From Roseobacter sp. HKCCD6576-2 (GTDB lineage: Bacteria > Pseudomonadota > Alphaproteobacteria > Rhodobacterales > Rhodobacteraceae): 64,000 nt of DNA. Below the pieces are notes generated by a model. It saw only the letters and a program-made list of their open reading frames with translations, did no database searches and had not been told where the DNA came from. Positions 40,899 through 49,427 of this stretch are shown here, in pieces (position 1 is the stretch's first letter; each line of letters starts with the position of its first letter). The stretch spans positions 1 through 64,000 of the forward strand of contig NZ_WVNW01000006.1 in NCBI RefSeq assembly GCF_013179285.1, in the 5' to 3' direction. The translations under genes and the position numbers were made by a program.

Positions 40899-42914
40899 TC
40901 ACCACCAGCCGCCGCCACCGCGACCTCCACGACCACCTCTGTTGCCACGCCCACCTCTATCGCCACGGTCGCTTCTGTCGCGTCCGCCTCGATTCGCGCG
41001 TTCTCGGCTTGGCAGGTCGCGATCACTGCTGACGATATCGCCACGGTTCCGCGTTTCGTTGTTCAACTCGACATCGGCACGGCCGTCCCCATCGGTGTCA
41101 ACGCCAAAACCACCGCCCCGACCGCCGTTGTCGCCTCCGCCGCCTCGCCGGCAGTTGTCAGATACGACCCGCCAGGCGCTCTCGCTGATGCGGCGATACT
41201 TCGGCTCGTCAGCAATCGTCTCATCAATCCAGTTGCGGCGACCCCACGTGATGTCGCGTTCCAGAATTCGGCACCCTGAATTACGTTCGGTCTCGGTCCA
41301 GGGCTCTTCGACCCAACACAGGTTGGCCTCGAACCCAAAGGTTGGGATGACGGTGCGCTCATCCCTGCGCGTAGGCAGGACAGGGTTCGCGTAGTGCCGG
41401 TGCCAAACGGTCCAGGAGCGCCCTTCCCGGATCAGGCCGTTCTGTCCAGCCGGGCACCTCACGGCACGTGTTTCCTCGTGCGGGGTGGGAAGCAGGATGT
41501 AGCACTGATCCTCGATCCATTCGACGGTGTAATCGGATATCTTCCAATGGTCCGGGAAGTCGTACCGCACCCGATGCCCGGTCCGCGTGCCCTCCGGGAA
41601 TTTGGAGCTATGGGTGACCATACAGCTGTCCACCGGGAAAGTGGTTTCCGTGACAATCCCCCCGATCCCGTCTGGCGCCTCACCGGGTTCGCAAAACAAG
41701 GAGGGCGGGTTGGGCTGCGGCGTCTGTTGTTGTCCGGCAAGGGTCCAGGTGCCATCCCCGTTGATCGGCAGAAGCACCACCTCGATCTGTTCTTCCGGGG
41801 CGGCGGTCAGCGGCGCGCGGTGCTCCCGGAACCGGAACGAATAGTGCGTCCGCCCGTAGACCTGCTCTCCGGTCCACTCCATTGTATAAGGCTCTTCGCA
41901 TTCCGCGATCTCGAGTACATCACGTTCCTCCGGCGGTCGGCAGGTGTTCTCGATCACGACCCACCCGTCATTCTTGGCCACACCCTCGTGTGTCAGCGGG
42001 ACCGGATTGCCTGCCGTATCAACAAAGACACCCCGCCAGGGATGCCGCGCCTCCCGCGTATAGCCGACCTCTTCAAGGTTGGTGCAGGCCAGGACGCGAA
42101 CCTTGCGGCTTGGTCGAACGCTGGCCCGGGTCTCCATAGTGAGGTGAGGCTCAGGGATCGCATCCGCCCAGGGCGATCCGGACAGATTCCCCATACAGTC
42201 CATCGGCGCTAATTCGTGACCATCAGTTCGGCGCAGAAGAGGGGCATCCGTGGTCCCTGCTGTCACCACAGGCGCCCGTTCGGCGCCCGTTTCGCCATCT
42301 CGATCATCGAGCCAGGCCGCCACCGCGCGCTGCACCATCTCGGGGGTCCAGCGTTCGCCAAGGGTGGCATTGTCCATCCAGGTCAGCACTTGCCAGCTCC
42401 CCCCGGCAAATGCGTCCCGGACACCGCAGACCGCAACGGAAATCCCCCACTCTTCCGGCACCACCCCGGTGTCCGCCAGAACCCCGTTTCGCCAGGTATC
42501 GACTGCCCGGTTGAACCACGTGCCGCGTTGATAAGTCTCCGCCAGCTCCGCGATGAATTGCAGATCGGCCTGGTTCGGGCGCCACTCGGCCACCGGCAGC
42601 CCGGCGTCCATATGGGCCAGAAAGCTGTTCAGAAGCGGTGGCGGCAGCTCGTGGAGGGCCCGGGCCACACGGTCGCGCACGGTTTCCAGGAGTGCGGCAT
42701 GGTTGAGCGCCGTCGTGCGGTCGGCTTCACAGAGCGCCTCGCGCTCCCCGCGCCAATCCAGAATGATTCGGCCATCCGGTGCCCGGCGCGGCACGTCGCA
42801 GTCGATCCCGAGATCTCCACCCGCAACGGGGTTGATTTCCTGCGCGTAAGAGAAGACGGGCACGACCGTCAGGGCCGTGGTCAAGAGAAGCCTGCTGAGA
42901 CGATGGCCGATCAT
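40899..42914 (-). CDS. Large secreted protein with Ca-binding-like motif and RGG-rich tail
   Basis: The 671-residue protein has a signal peptide (LLLTTALTVVPVFSYAQ), many Cys and Trp residues, and a motif that recurs loosely (YTMEWTGEQVYGRTHYSFRF; YTVEWIEDQCYILLP; WTVWHRHYANPVLP). From about residue 587 the composition changes sharply: a run of Gly/Arg, then DTDGDGRAD (about 606-614), which looks like a calcium-binding DxDGDGxxD loop, then an Arg/Gly/Asp tail ending in GGRGGRGGGGWW. I do not know the family. Position suggests a surface or periplasmic partner of the thin pilus. It starts with an ATGA overlap on pilO. Confidence 0.7.
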   Translation of the reverse strand: MIGHRLSRLLLTTALTVVPVFSYAQEINPVAGGDLGIDCDVPRRAPDGRIILDWRGEREALCEADRTTALNHAALLETVRDRVARALHELPPPLLNSFLAHMDAGLPVAEWRPNQADLQFIAELAETYQRGTWFNRAVDTWRNGVLADTGVVPEEWGISVAVCGVRDAFAGGSWQVLTWMDNATLGERWTPEMVQRAVAAWLDDRDGETGAERAPVVTAGTTDAPLLRRTDGHELAPMDCMGNLSGSPWADAIPEPHLTMETRASVRPSRKVRVLACTNLEEVGYTREARHPWRGVFVDTAGNPVPLTHEGVAKNDGWVVIENTCRPPEERDVLEIAECEEPYTMEWTGEQVYGRTHYSFRFREHRAPLTAAPEEQIEVVLLPINGDGTWTLAGQQQTPQPNPPSLFCEPGEAPDGIGGIVTETTFPVDSCMVTHSSKFPEGTRTGHRVRYDFPDHWKISDYTVEWIEDQCYILLPTPHEETRAVRCPAGQNGLIREGRSWTVWHRHYANPVLPTRRDERTVIPTFGFEANLCWVEEPWTETERNSGCRILERDITWGRRNWIDETIADEPKYRRISESAWRVVSDNCRRGGGGDNGGRGGGFGVDTDGDGRADVELNNETRNRGDIVSSDRDLPSRERANRGGRDRSDRGDRGGRGNRGGRGGRGGGGWW

Positions 42915-44275
42915 GGCCGGGCTCCTTTGGGGTCAAACAGAGTGGTGGGGACGAGCCGGGTAAAATCGGTCCGCAGATCGAGGGTGACCATGCCAGTATC
43001 GCTCTGCAGCCGGATCGGGCTTAGCTCCGGCACCGTTTCGAGGCGGGCGAAGATCCGGTCCGCACGGGCGGGTGCTCTCACCGAGACGCCATCGGGAATG
43101 GGTCGAACCGAACCGGGCTGATCCGCCCAGAGGGCTTCCACTTGCGCGGCCAGGCGTCGATTGCTTTCAACGGGGTTTTCCGGCTCGACGACCTGCGCGA
43201 GGGGGACGGACCGCAGCTGCCACAACAGGATGTCGCCCCCGAGGCGGCGTTCGCCATGGGTCCAGTCCGACAGAACCTGCTCGGCCGCGCGATTGGCCAG
43301 GACGGTATTGATCTGACCGGACGGAGCATAGCGCTTCCACACCACCATCTGCAAATCGCGCCCGCCCTCGGGGCGCGTGGCGTTCAGATCGGATCGCGGC
43401 ACGGTTCCGTCCGTCACAAATCCGTCCAGGGCACAGCCCTCCGTTTCGATGCGCCACCCGACGATACGGGGCCACCAGCCTTGCAAAGTGTCGGTGCAGC
43501 GCGTGGCGAAGCTTCCCGCGGCCGGTGCGACACGCACCATAGGGGTTTCCACCACGGATTCCGGCCGCTGTGTCCCTACGATCAGAACCGGCAGCAACGT
43601 TGCGGCCAAAACCAGGCTGCCAACAAGCAGACCCCCGAAGGCCAACCCGCGCCCGCCAACGCTCGGTTGCGGCGCAAAGACCGGATCGAGTGGATCCGGA
43701 TCCGGCAGCGTGACGCGTTCGATCGGGATCGCGTTGTCGTCGCCAAGCGCCAGCTCGTCGATGATCGACCTAATCCGCGCTCTCAGTTTCGAGGTGAGAT
43801 CCGCCCTGCCCTGCGCCATGGCCAGTCCGGCCAAAGGCATGGTGGAAGCAATACCCTTCACCGCATGGCAGAGATCATCCACCTCGGCGAAGACGTCCTC
43901 TGGACCGAACAGCGGCCGATGCGTCAGGCCATTGGGTCCGGGCATCAGTTCGGCCATGGCCAGCCAGTAGCCCGGGCCGTCCGCGCCCGACACATCCGCC
44001 AGGAGCATCCAGACGCCATCAAGCGCGTCGATGGCCGGCGCCTTTGCGAGTTCATTGGCCATGGCTATAAGCAGCGACCGGGCACCTTCCGCCTCCATGT
44101 CGGTTGGGAGTTGTGCGCGGTGGCGGGCATGGCGCAGTTCCATACCCGGTTGCCCGATGACCGGCAGCGAGAATTGCGGTTCCCGTTCCCAATTGAGCCC
44201 GACCAGAAGCCGCGATCCGTCGGGCAGCGTCACGTCCCGCAGAGCAGGCACGAAGGTGGGAGGGAACTCGGTCAT
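42911..44275 (-). CDS. pilO: PilO-like pilus assembly protein
   Basis: The 454-residue protein has a cytoplasmic N-terminal half, one membrane helix at about 210-235 (AFGGLLVGSLVLAATLLPVL), and a periplasmic C-terminal half with a Cys pair (ATRCTDTLQGWW; ETEGCALDGF). This matches R64 PilO, which lies next to the PilN secretin. The ATG at 44275 overlaps the pilN TGA by one base (TGATG); a GTG three bases upstream would also be possible. Confidence 0.75.
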   Translation of the reverse strand: MTEFPPTFVPALRDVTLPDGSRLLVGLNWEREPQFSLPVIGQPGMELRHARHRAQLPTDMEAEGARSLLIAMANELAKAPAIDALDGVWMLLADVSGADGPGYWLAMAELMPGPNGLTHRPLFGPEDVFAEVDDLCHAVKGIASTMPLAGLAMAQGRADLTSKLRARIRSIIDELALGDDNAIPIERVTLPDPDPLDPVFAPQPSVGGRGLAFGGLLVGSLVLAATLLPVLIVGTQRPESVVETPMVRVAPAAGSFATRCTDTLQGWWPRIVGWRIETEGCALDGFVTDGTVPRSDLNATRPEGGRDLQMVVWKRYAPSGQINTVLANRAAEQVLSDWTHGERRLGGDILLWQLRSVPLAQVVEPENPVESNRRLAAQVEALWADQPGSVRPIPDGVSVRAPARADRIFARLETVPELSPIRLQSDTGMVTLDLRTDFTRLVPTTLFDPKGARP

Positions 44276-45762
44276 CACCCACGCCCTCCCGATGGAATGA
44301 GCGTTGGGCGCACCAGCACCACCATGCGGATCTTCTGCTGCGCTGCATTACGTGCACCGCCGATCCCCATGCGGCGCAGCGGACCAAATCCGCTATCGCC
44401 CACCGACGCGACATTCTGCTCGTATCCCGACAAGACGAGGGTTTCGCCGGGCGCGAGGACCGTCTGGTTGCGCATGCTGCGATTATCGACTGTCGGGGTC
44501 TGGATGCCGCTGCGGGCTTCAACATCCTCATCGAATCCCCGGAAGGCGCGTTGGGTCATCGTGAGCGCCAGTTGAATGCGGCGCGGGCCCACCAGCCGCG
44601 GCAGGGCCGCTATGCTGATACCGGTCTCCAGCTCGCCAATCTCGAAGCTCTGCGTGGTCTCATTGGTGTCGTCATCGGTTTCCGTGGTGACGCTGCGCAC
44701 GAAGCTGCGCTCCTCCGTCAGGCTGATCGGAGACATAACCCCCGACTGCCCGACCGAATTAGCAAGACGGTAGTCGACGACGGATCGGTCCCTTGCGAGA
44801 GCGCGGAAGTCCAGATTGGACGCCCCGCGCGACAGCACGAGCCCACCGGATGCCTCGCCCGCAGCGGCCGCGGCCAGCGTGGTCGTCACGCTGCCGACAT
44901 TCCCCGAGAGATCGACACCCACGCCAAACTCATCTGCACGATCGGTGTCGACAAAGTAGACCGCGACTTCCAGACCGATCCGCATCGCCGCAGTGGCTGC
45001 CACGTCCTCGACCACCTGCCCCACGACTGCTTGAACTGAGGGTGGTCCGAACACTTCGACCCGCCCCGCTTCCGGGGACAGTGTGACCCGTGCGGGCGAC
45101 GGCGCGAGGGGTGCCAGCCGCCGCTCCAGATCCGCCCAGGGATCGAGGCTGCGGGTGGTGGACACGCTCACGCCACTATTGCCGCTGGAGGGCGTGTCGC
45201 TGATTTCTGTACGCCCAAGCGGCAGGGCAATCCGCCAGGTCCGCCGCACCATGCGATCAATGGTGATGATCTCGCCATCATAGGACCAACCGACATCCAT
45301 GCGAGCGGCCAGCCGATCGAGGAAGCTCGACAAGGCGCCTTCATGCCGGGCGTTCATGCGTGTGCCGATCGGCACACGCACAATGTTGCCGTCTTCCAGT
45401 ACATAGCGTGTGCGGATATTGACGGGAATATCCGTTGCGGCCGTGATCGTCGTGGCAATGGTCTGGATATCGGTCTGTCCGGGCAAAGCTACGACAAACC
45501 CGCGTGCACTTTCCACCCGCGCTGGCAAAGGATGACCCGACACCGAGCCACGATCGACCTCGACCGCCGATCCGTAGAAAGGCCGGTCCTCCTGCAGCAC
45601 CTCGCCGCGCAACACGGCCTGCATGCGCTTGCGTTCGGCCGCCGTCAGCTGTCGGCCCTCCTCCAAGCCCTCCACGGCATCGCCGCGGATCCCGATGTTG
45701 CAGGCCGAGAGGCCGATCACCATGGCCAGAAGAACGGAACCGGACATTGCGAGACGTCTCAT
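44275..45762 (-). CDS. pilN: PilN-like outer-membrane secretin lipoprotein
   Basis: The 495-residue protein is a lipoprotein (lipobox LSAC at about 18-21). It has secretin N domains (VALPGQTDIQTIATTITAAT, RVTLSPEAGRVEVFGPPSVQ) and a C-terminal secretin domain (GELETGISIAALPRLVGPRR, QTVLAPGETLVLSGYEQN). It forms the pore through which the thin pilus leaves. It is coupled by ATGA overlap to the PilL-like gene and overlaps the start region of pilO by one to four bases. Confidence 0.9.
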   Translation of the reverse strand: MRRLAMSGSVLLAMVIGLSACNIGIRGDAVEGLEEGRQLTAAERKRMQAVLRGEVLQEDRPFYGSAVEVDRGSVSGHPLPARVESARGFVVALPGQTDIQTIATTITAATDIPVNIRTRYVLEDGNIVRVPIGTRMNARHEGALSSFLDRLAARMDVGWSYDGEIITIDRMVRRTWRIALPLGRTEISDTPSSGNSGVSVSTTRSLDPWADLERRLAPLAPSPARVTLSPEAGRVEVFGPPSVQAVVGQVVEDVAATAAMRIGLEVAVYFVDTDRADEFGVGVDLSGNVGSVTTTLAAAAAGEASGGLVLSRGASNLDFRALARDRSVVDYRLANSVGQSGVMSPISLTEERSFVRSVTTETDDDTNETTQSFEIGELETGISIAALPRLVGPRRIQLALTMTQRAFRGFDEDVEARSGIQTPTVDNRSMRNQTVLAPGETLVLSGYEQNVASVGDSGFGPLRRMGIGGARNAAQQKIRMVVLVRPTLIPSGGRG

Positions 45763-46628
45763 AGGGGCCCTCCGAGACGCAGCACTTTATTGGGGTGGGT
45801 GCGGACCCGCGGCGGTACTCCGCCATGGCCAAGCCCGCGGATTAGCTCGGCGACGGCTTCTTCGAACTCGCCTTGGATCTGAACCGGAACCTGCAGGCGC
45901 CATGAGTCGTGTGTGTCGATCAGGACCGTCCAACCCGCCGCCTGGCCCCACCGCAACAGGATGTCGTCCAGAAACTCGCCTTGGCCGGCCGTCCAGATCG
46001 GTGCAGGAGGCGCTGGCGGAGCGGCTGGTCCAGACCCCAGGCGTGGCACGATGGCGGGGGCAGGATGTTCACCCTGCCTTTCCACCACCGGCCCGCTCAC
46101 AGGCGCCACCTGATCCGAAGCGGTGGGAGAGAACACTCCGGATCGGCCCCCGAAGAGGGTTGCCCAGAGACCGTTGCGGGGGCGTACCGCTTGGGGGTCT
46201 TGGGGTGTAGTGACCCCCTGCCCCACCCCGGACGAGGGATGGCAGGGGAGCATGATGGACCGTCCGATCGCCAATCCCACGGGATCAAGGTCAGGATTGG
46301 CGGCCACAATCTCTTGCCAGCGCGATGCAGCGCCCAGATGGCGGGCTGCAATCTGGGCCAGGGTCTCACCGTCAGCGATCACATGACGGCAGGTTTGGTC
46401 AGCCGTTGTATTGGGGGCGCTCTGCGGCGGGGGTGTTGGGGTTTCAAGCACCTGCGGCGTTTGTTCGGGTGCTTCAGTGTTCCGCACCAAGGGCGGCGCA
46501 TAGAGACGCCAGTCCGGACATTGGATCAGCTCACCGACATTCGCACTGTGCTGCCCGGCAAGGGCCGACACCGGAGCCACCAGGAGGGAGATAACGAAAG
46601 CAATGGCCGACCTGAGGCTGGATGTCAT
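45759..46628 (-). CDS. pilL: PilL-like protein with LysM and TcpQ-type domains
   Basis: The 289-residue protein has a signal peptide (IAFVISLLVAPVSALAG), a LysM peptidoglycan-binding domain (about 80-130, HVIADGETLAQIAARHLGAA), a Pro-rich linker, and a C-terminal TcpQ/PilL domain (about 215-285, LLRWGQAAGWTVLIDTHDSW). Such proteins escort the secretin and anchor it to the wall. It is the first gene of the pilus operon, so the promoter should lie in 46629-46846. The ATG at 46628 was chosen because it starts the signal peptide. Confidence 0.8.
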   Translation of the reverse strand: MTSSLRSAIAFVISLLVAPVSALAGQHSANVGELIQCPDWRLYAPPLVRNTEAPEQTPQVLETPTPPPQSAPNTTADQTCRHVIADGETLAQIAARHLGAASRWQEIVAANPDLDPVGLAIGRSIMLPCHPSSGVGQGVTTPQDPQAVRPRNGLWATLFGGRSGVFSPTASDQVAPVSGPVVERQGEHPAPAIVPRLGSGPAAPPAPPAPIWTAGQGEFLDDILLRWGQAAGWTVLIDTHDSWRLQVPVQIQGEFEEAVAELIRGLGHGGVPPRVRTHPNKVLRLGGPL

Positions 46629-46846
46629 ACTGTCAGGATGAAGCAGCCGATGAAACGATAGACCCGTACGGCCCGCAAGGAGCAGGCTGAATTCATTGCA
46701 GATATCAGAGGTTTTTTTATCAAGCACTTAGGGTCAACCAGTTCGAATTCCACCCAATGCTAGAACCAGGGGCCATCTTGGGGAAATTCCAAAATCCTAT
46801 GCTTGGATAGACACCCGCTATGACTAGGGCTGCGCGTATCTGACTG
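46629..46846. other. Island junction and pilus operon promoter region
   Basis: This stretch has no gene. It must contain the promoter for the minus-strand pilus operon and, near 46847, the point where the ABC ATPase coding frame is lost. A run TTTTTTT at about 46712-46718 is the only conspicuous tract. I see no tRNA end or clear direct repeat to define an attachment site. Confidence 0.4.
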
Positions 46847-47146
46847 TCATTGTGTCCACGCGCCCATAGCCACAAGATCGCGGACCCGTAAAGGGAAGTG
46901 GGGGTCGAACTCAGTCATCTGCGCGAGGTAGCGAATCTCCGACGGAAGGCCGTTTGGCCAAATCAGTTTGCCCGCCAGCGGCTCCATTAGGCCCAGGAAC
47001 ATCTTTGCGAAGGTGCTTTTGCCTAATCCGTTCGCACCCAAAACGGCAAGTGTCGCACCCCGCTCGACATCCATCGACAAGCCCCGGAAAAGCGTCAAGC
47101 CCGGATAGCCAAGCGATAGATTGCGGATCTCAAAAACACTGGACAT
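46847..47146 (-). pseudogene. Truncated metal-type ABC transporter ATPase
   Basis: Only the first 99 codons remain. They encode the N-terminal half of an ABC ATPase with Walker A GANGLGKST (37-45) and the Q-loop region YLAQMTEFDPHFPLRVRDLV, of the Zn/Mn/cobalamin uptake type (ZnuC, AztA or BtuD relatives). The signature motif, Walker B and the rest are missing, and the frame ends in TGA right after the family match stops. The simplest explanation is loss of the 3' part at the island boundary. It lies downstream of a cobalamin riboswitch. Confidence 0.8.
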
Positions 47147-47293
47147 TCAGAGCACAGCCAGGATGCAAACCCGCAAAGCAGTAGACGCGCCGAGGGCACA
47201 TCCAACCAGGGACGTGATGCTCATGTTGGTGAGGCAGAAGCCTTGTTGTGCTTGGCTTATCGCAAGCCCGTCTTGATCGTTCGCATCGCACAT
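47147..47293 (-). CDS. Short ORF between riboswitch and truncated ATPase
   Basis: A 48-codon ORF starts at 47293 after AAGCGGAGGCACCT, a good ribosome site, and its TGA directly abuts the ATPase ATG. The C-terminal half is hydrophobic (SITSLVGCALGASTALRVCI). It could be a small membrane protein or the fused remnants of a deleted transporter gene. Just upstream, a stronger ribosome site (GGAGGG) serves only an 8-residue ORF (MFDAATAH), which looks like another remnant. I do not recognise either. Confidence 0.4.
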   Translation of the reverse strand: MCDANDQDGLAISQAQQGFCLTNMSITSLVGCALGASTALRVCILAVL

Positions 47294-47404
47294 AGGTGCC
47301 TCCGCTTCAGCAGGGCATTGAGATACGGCGATGTCAGTGCGCAGTTGCAGCGTCGAACATGTTTGTTTCCCTCCAGGACACCCCGACTGGGTCAGTTAAT
47401 CTCG

Positions 47405-47605
47405 AGATGACAGGTCTCCTGACTCGCGGATCGTCTCTTTCCCGAACCTTCCGTGGCACCTCCAACCAAGTTGCCCAGTGGTTTTCTCGGGGTCGCTCAC
47501 CGCTTACAGTTGCGGGGGCAGTCACGGAATTGGTGCCTATCGGCTATACCCCACCGTGTTCCCATTTCATCTCGCCGACTCAGCGGCCTTTGAGAACCAT
47601 CAGGA
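47405..47605 (-). promoter_or_regulatory. Cobalamin riboswitch
   Basis: Read on the minus strand, the order of conserved elements is that of an adenosylcobalamin aptamer. It shows GGTTCTC at the 5' side, then GAGATGAAATGGGAA, GCCGATAGGCACC, and the core CCCCCGCAACTGTAAGCGG (47500-47518). GCCACGGAAGG follows, then the 3' element GTCAGGAGACCTG (47411-47423). It points toward the 8-codon and 48-codon ORFs and the truncated ABC ATPase, so it probably once controlled a cobalamin or cobalt uptake operon. On/off control is likely at the ribosome site near 47365-47372. Confidence 0.92.
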
Positions 47606-47740
47606 CGGCCTGATGCTTTCTAAGTGAAGTGGTCAATGGCCCAAAAGACCGCCAGCTAAGACAACACGGTTTCAGAGAAAGTCGGGTTTGTCTGGCGTCA
47701 CAGCAGGATTATGAGGGCACTTGCTCCACGGCAGCGGCCC

Positions 47741-48637
47741 TCAGGCGGACGCCTTTTCTTTCCCTCTGCTTTCAGCAGCGGCGATCAACGCGCCGCCTAA
47801 GACCAGAGGGGCGGCCCAAATGAATGCAGTTGAAAGTGGCAGCCGGAAAATGAACAAGTCGGCAATGAGTGGCCAAAGAAGTGCGACATATTCGAACGGG
47901 GCCAATCGTGAAGCTTCTGCAAACCGGAACGCCAAAGTCATTGCGATATGGGCAAATCCCCCAAACAGCCCAGCCGCGATGAGGAGCAACATAGTCTCGG
48001 CTTCCGGCACGGCCCACCCCCAAGGCACGGTAAGCAGAGCGCCGATCATAGATGCGAGAACAAAATACAGGGCAATCGCACCAGGGTTTTCTGTCTTGTT
48101 CAGGTTGCGTACCATGATCAAGGCGAGCGCCGTGAAGGCAGCGGATAACAAGCCTATTGCAAAGCCAATCAATCGCGCGCGGTCCGACACACCGCCTTGC
48201 AGCTCTGGCCAAACGAGAACCACAACTCCAAGGAAGCCAAAGGCAAGCCCGCCAACCCGCCAAATCGTCAGACGTTCAGACAAGATGACGACCGCTGCCA
48301 CGGTCATCAGCACTGGCGCAAGCTGTGCCACCAGTATCGCTTCCGCCAAGTTTAGTCGCGCCACCGCCGCGAAGGACGTGAAGAGCGCCAGAGCGCCAAA
48401 AGCCGAACGGATAAAGTGAGCGCCCGGCCGCTTCGTCGCCAGTCCGCTTGGAAACTCTCCCCTGATCCATAAGAACAGCACCAACGGGATAAGAGCGAAA
48501 AAGGAACGAAAGAAGACGATTTCGCCCAATGGGACGTCTTCACTCACCGCCTTGACACAGACGAACATGCCTGCCCCCAAAAGGCCCGACAGAATGCGTA
48601 AGCCGATCCCGAAGGATGGAAGATCACTGCTACTCAT
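47741..48637 (-). CDS. EamA/DMT-family exporter at the end of the metal/metallophore transporter operon
   Basis: The 298-residue protein has ten hydrophobic segments in two EamA repeats (FVCVKAVSEDVPLGEIVFFR; ALIMVRNLNKTENPGAIALY), the drug/metabolite exporter plan. The ATG at 48637 overlaps the upstream permease stop by 8 bases, so it is co-translated with an ABC importer. In Pseudomonas opine-metallophore loci an EamA protein exports the metallophore that a partner system re-imports. That parallel makes a small-molecule export role attractive, but no biosynthesis gene is seen here. Confidence 0.85.
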   Translation of the reverse strand: MSSSDLPSFGIGLRILSGLLGAGMFVCVKAVSEDVPLGEIVFFRSFFALIPLVLFLWIRGEFPSGLATKRPGAHFIRSAFGALALFTSFAAVARLNLAEAILVAQLAPVLMTVAAVVILSERLTIWRVGGLAFGFLGVVVLVWPELQGGVSDRARLIGFAIGLLSAAFTALALIMVRNLNKTENPGAIALYFVLASMIGALLTVPWGWAVPEAETMLLLIAAGLFGGFAHIAMTLAFRFAEASRLAPFEYVALLWPLIADLFIFRLPLSTAFIWAAPLVLGGALIAAAESRGKEKASA

Positions 48638-49427
48638 GATTCTCCGCCTGATCCGCCAAGGCATCCCGCAAGGCGTCGCCAACGAGATTGATCGCCAAGA
48701 CACAGGTCACCACAGCCAAGCCTGGCCAAATCATTTGCAACGGTGTCGACCTCATATGCACGCGCGCATCGAGCAACATCGTGCCCCATTCCGGTGTCGG
48801 CGGCTGAACCCCAAACCCGAGAAAGCCAAGGGCAGAGATGCCGAGGATAGCGCGGGCAAACATACCAGTCCAAACCACTGTCAAAGAGGGCAAAAGTGCG
48901 GGCAAATAGTGCCAACGCGCAATCGACAGAGACGATAGACCGGCCAGTTGCGCCTGAACCACATAGCCTCGGTTTTGAACGGTCAATCCAATCCCCCGGG
49001 CAACGCGCGCGTAGCGCATCCATCCCGTAACGCTCAGCGCGAAGATCAGGCTCCATATCCCGGCTCCCATCAACCCTGCAATGACAACTGCAGCGACCAA
49101 ATCCGGGAAGGCCAGGAACGTATCTGTTGTGCGCATGACAAGCCAATCAGCGATCTTGCCACCCAATGCTGCGGCAAGCCCGATGATCGTACCGACAACA
49201 AGTCCAATCACAGAAACGATAAACGCCAATCCCAGAGACCACTGGGCCCCATGCAGGAGTCGCGACAGGGTGTCTCGACCAATAGCATCTGTCCCGAGCG
49301 GGAACTCAGCGCTTGGGGCTGAAAGCCGTGCCGGAATGTTGATTGCGGTCGGGTCGTAAGGGGCAAAGAGCGGCCCAATACCAGCAATGGATAGGAGAAC
49401 AAGACCAAGGATTATCAAACTACGCAT
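48630..49427 (-). CDS. Nickel/peptide-type ABC permease (NikC/DppC-like)
   Basis: The 265-residue permease has an N-terminal helix, the DppC-family segment LGTDAIGRDTLSRLLHGAQW, and the EAA loop with its conserved Gly (VQAQLAGLSSLSIARWHYLP). It forms the pore with the NikB/DppB-like subunit. The ATG at 49427 overlaps the upstream TAG by 8 bases and is preceded by AGGTGG; a GTG at 49436 is an alternative. It is the fifth gene of the operon. Confidence 0.88.
   Translation of the reverse strand: MRSLIILGLVLLSIAGIGPLFAPYDPTAINIPARLSAPSAEFPLGTDAIGRDTLSRLLHGAQWSLGLAFIVSVIGLVVGTIIGLAAALGGKIADWLVMRTTDTFLAFPDLVAAVVIAGLMGAGIWSLIFALSVTGWMRYARVARGIGLTVQNRGYVVQAQLAGLSSLSIARWHYLPALLPSLTVVWTGMFARAILGISALGFLGFGVQPPTPEWGTMLLDARVHMRSTPLQMIWPGLAVVTCVLAINLVGDALRDALADQAENHE

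Larger units (their letters stand above)
10600..46850. mobile_element. Conjugative genomic island (trb/tra type IV secretion plus thin pilus), incomplete
   Basis: The island holds a full mating-pair formation set, a coupling protein, a TraF peptidase, a primase and an R64-like pilus locus. It interrupts otherwise ordinary chromosomal genes. One edge is marked by an IS110 remnant, the other by an ABC ATPase gene cut after 99 codons. I find no relaxase, integrase, excisionase or partition gene inside. It may be a decayed integrative conjugative element, a mobilisable remnant, or one arm of a larger structure. The limits given are approximate. Confidence 0.7.

Noticed and set aside
46738-46765. 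TTCGAATTCC resembling a tRNA T-arm, as a possible attachment site
   Set aside because: There is no pairing acceptor or T-stem, and no matching copy at the other island edge.
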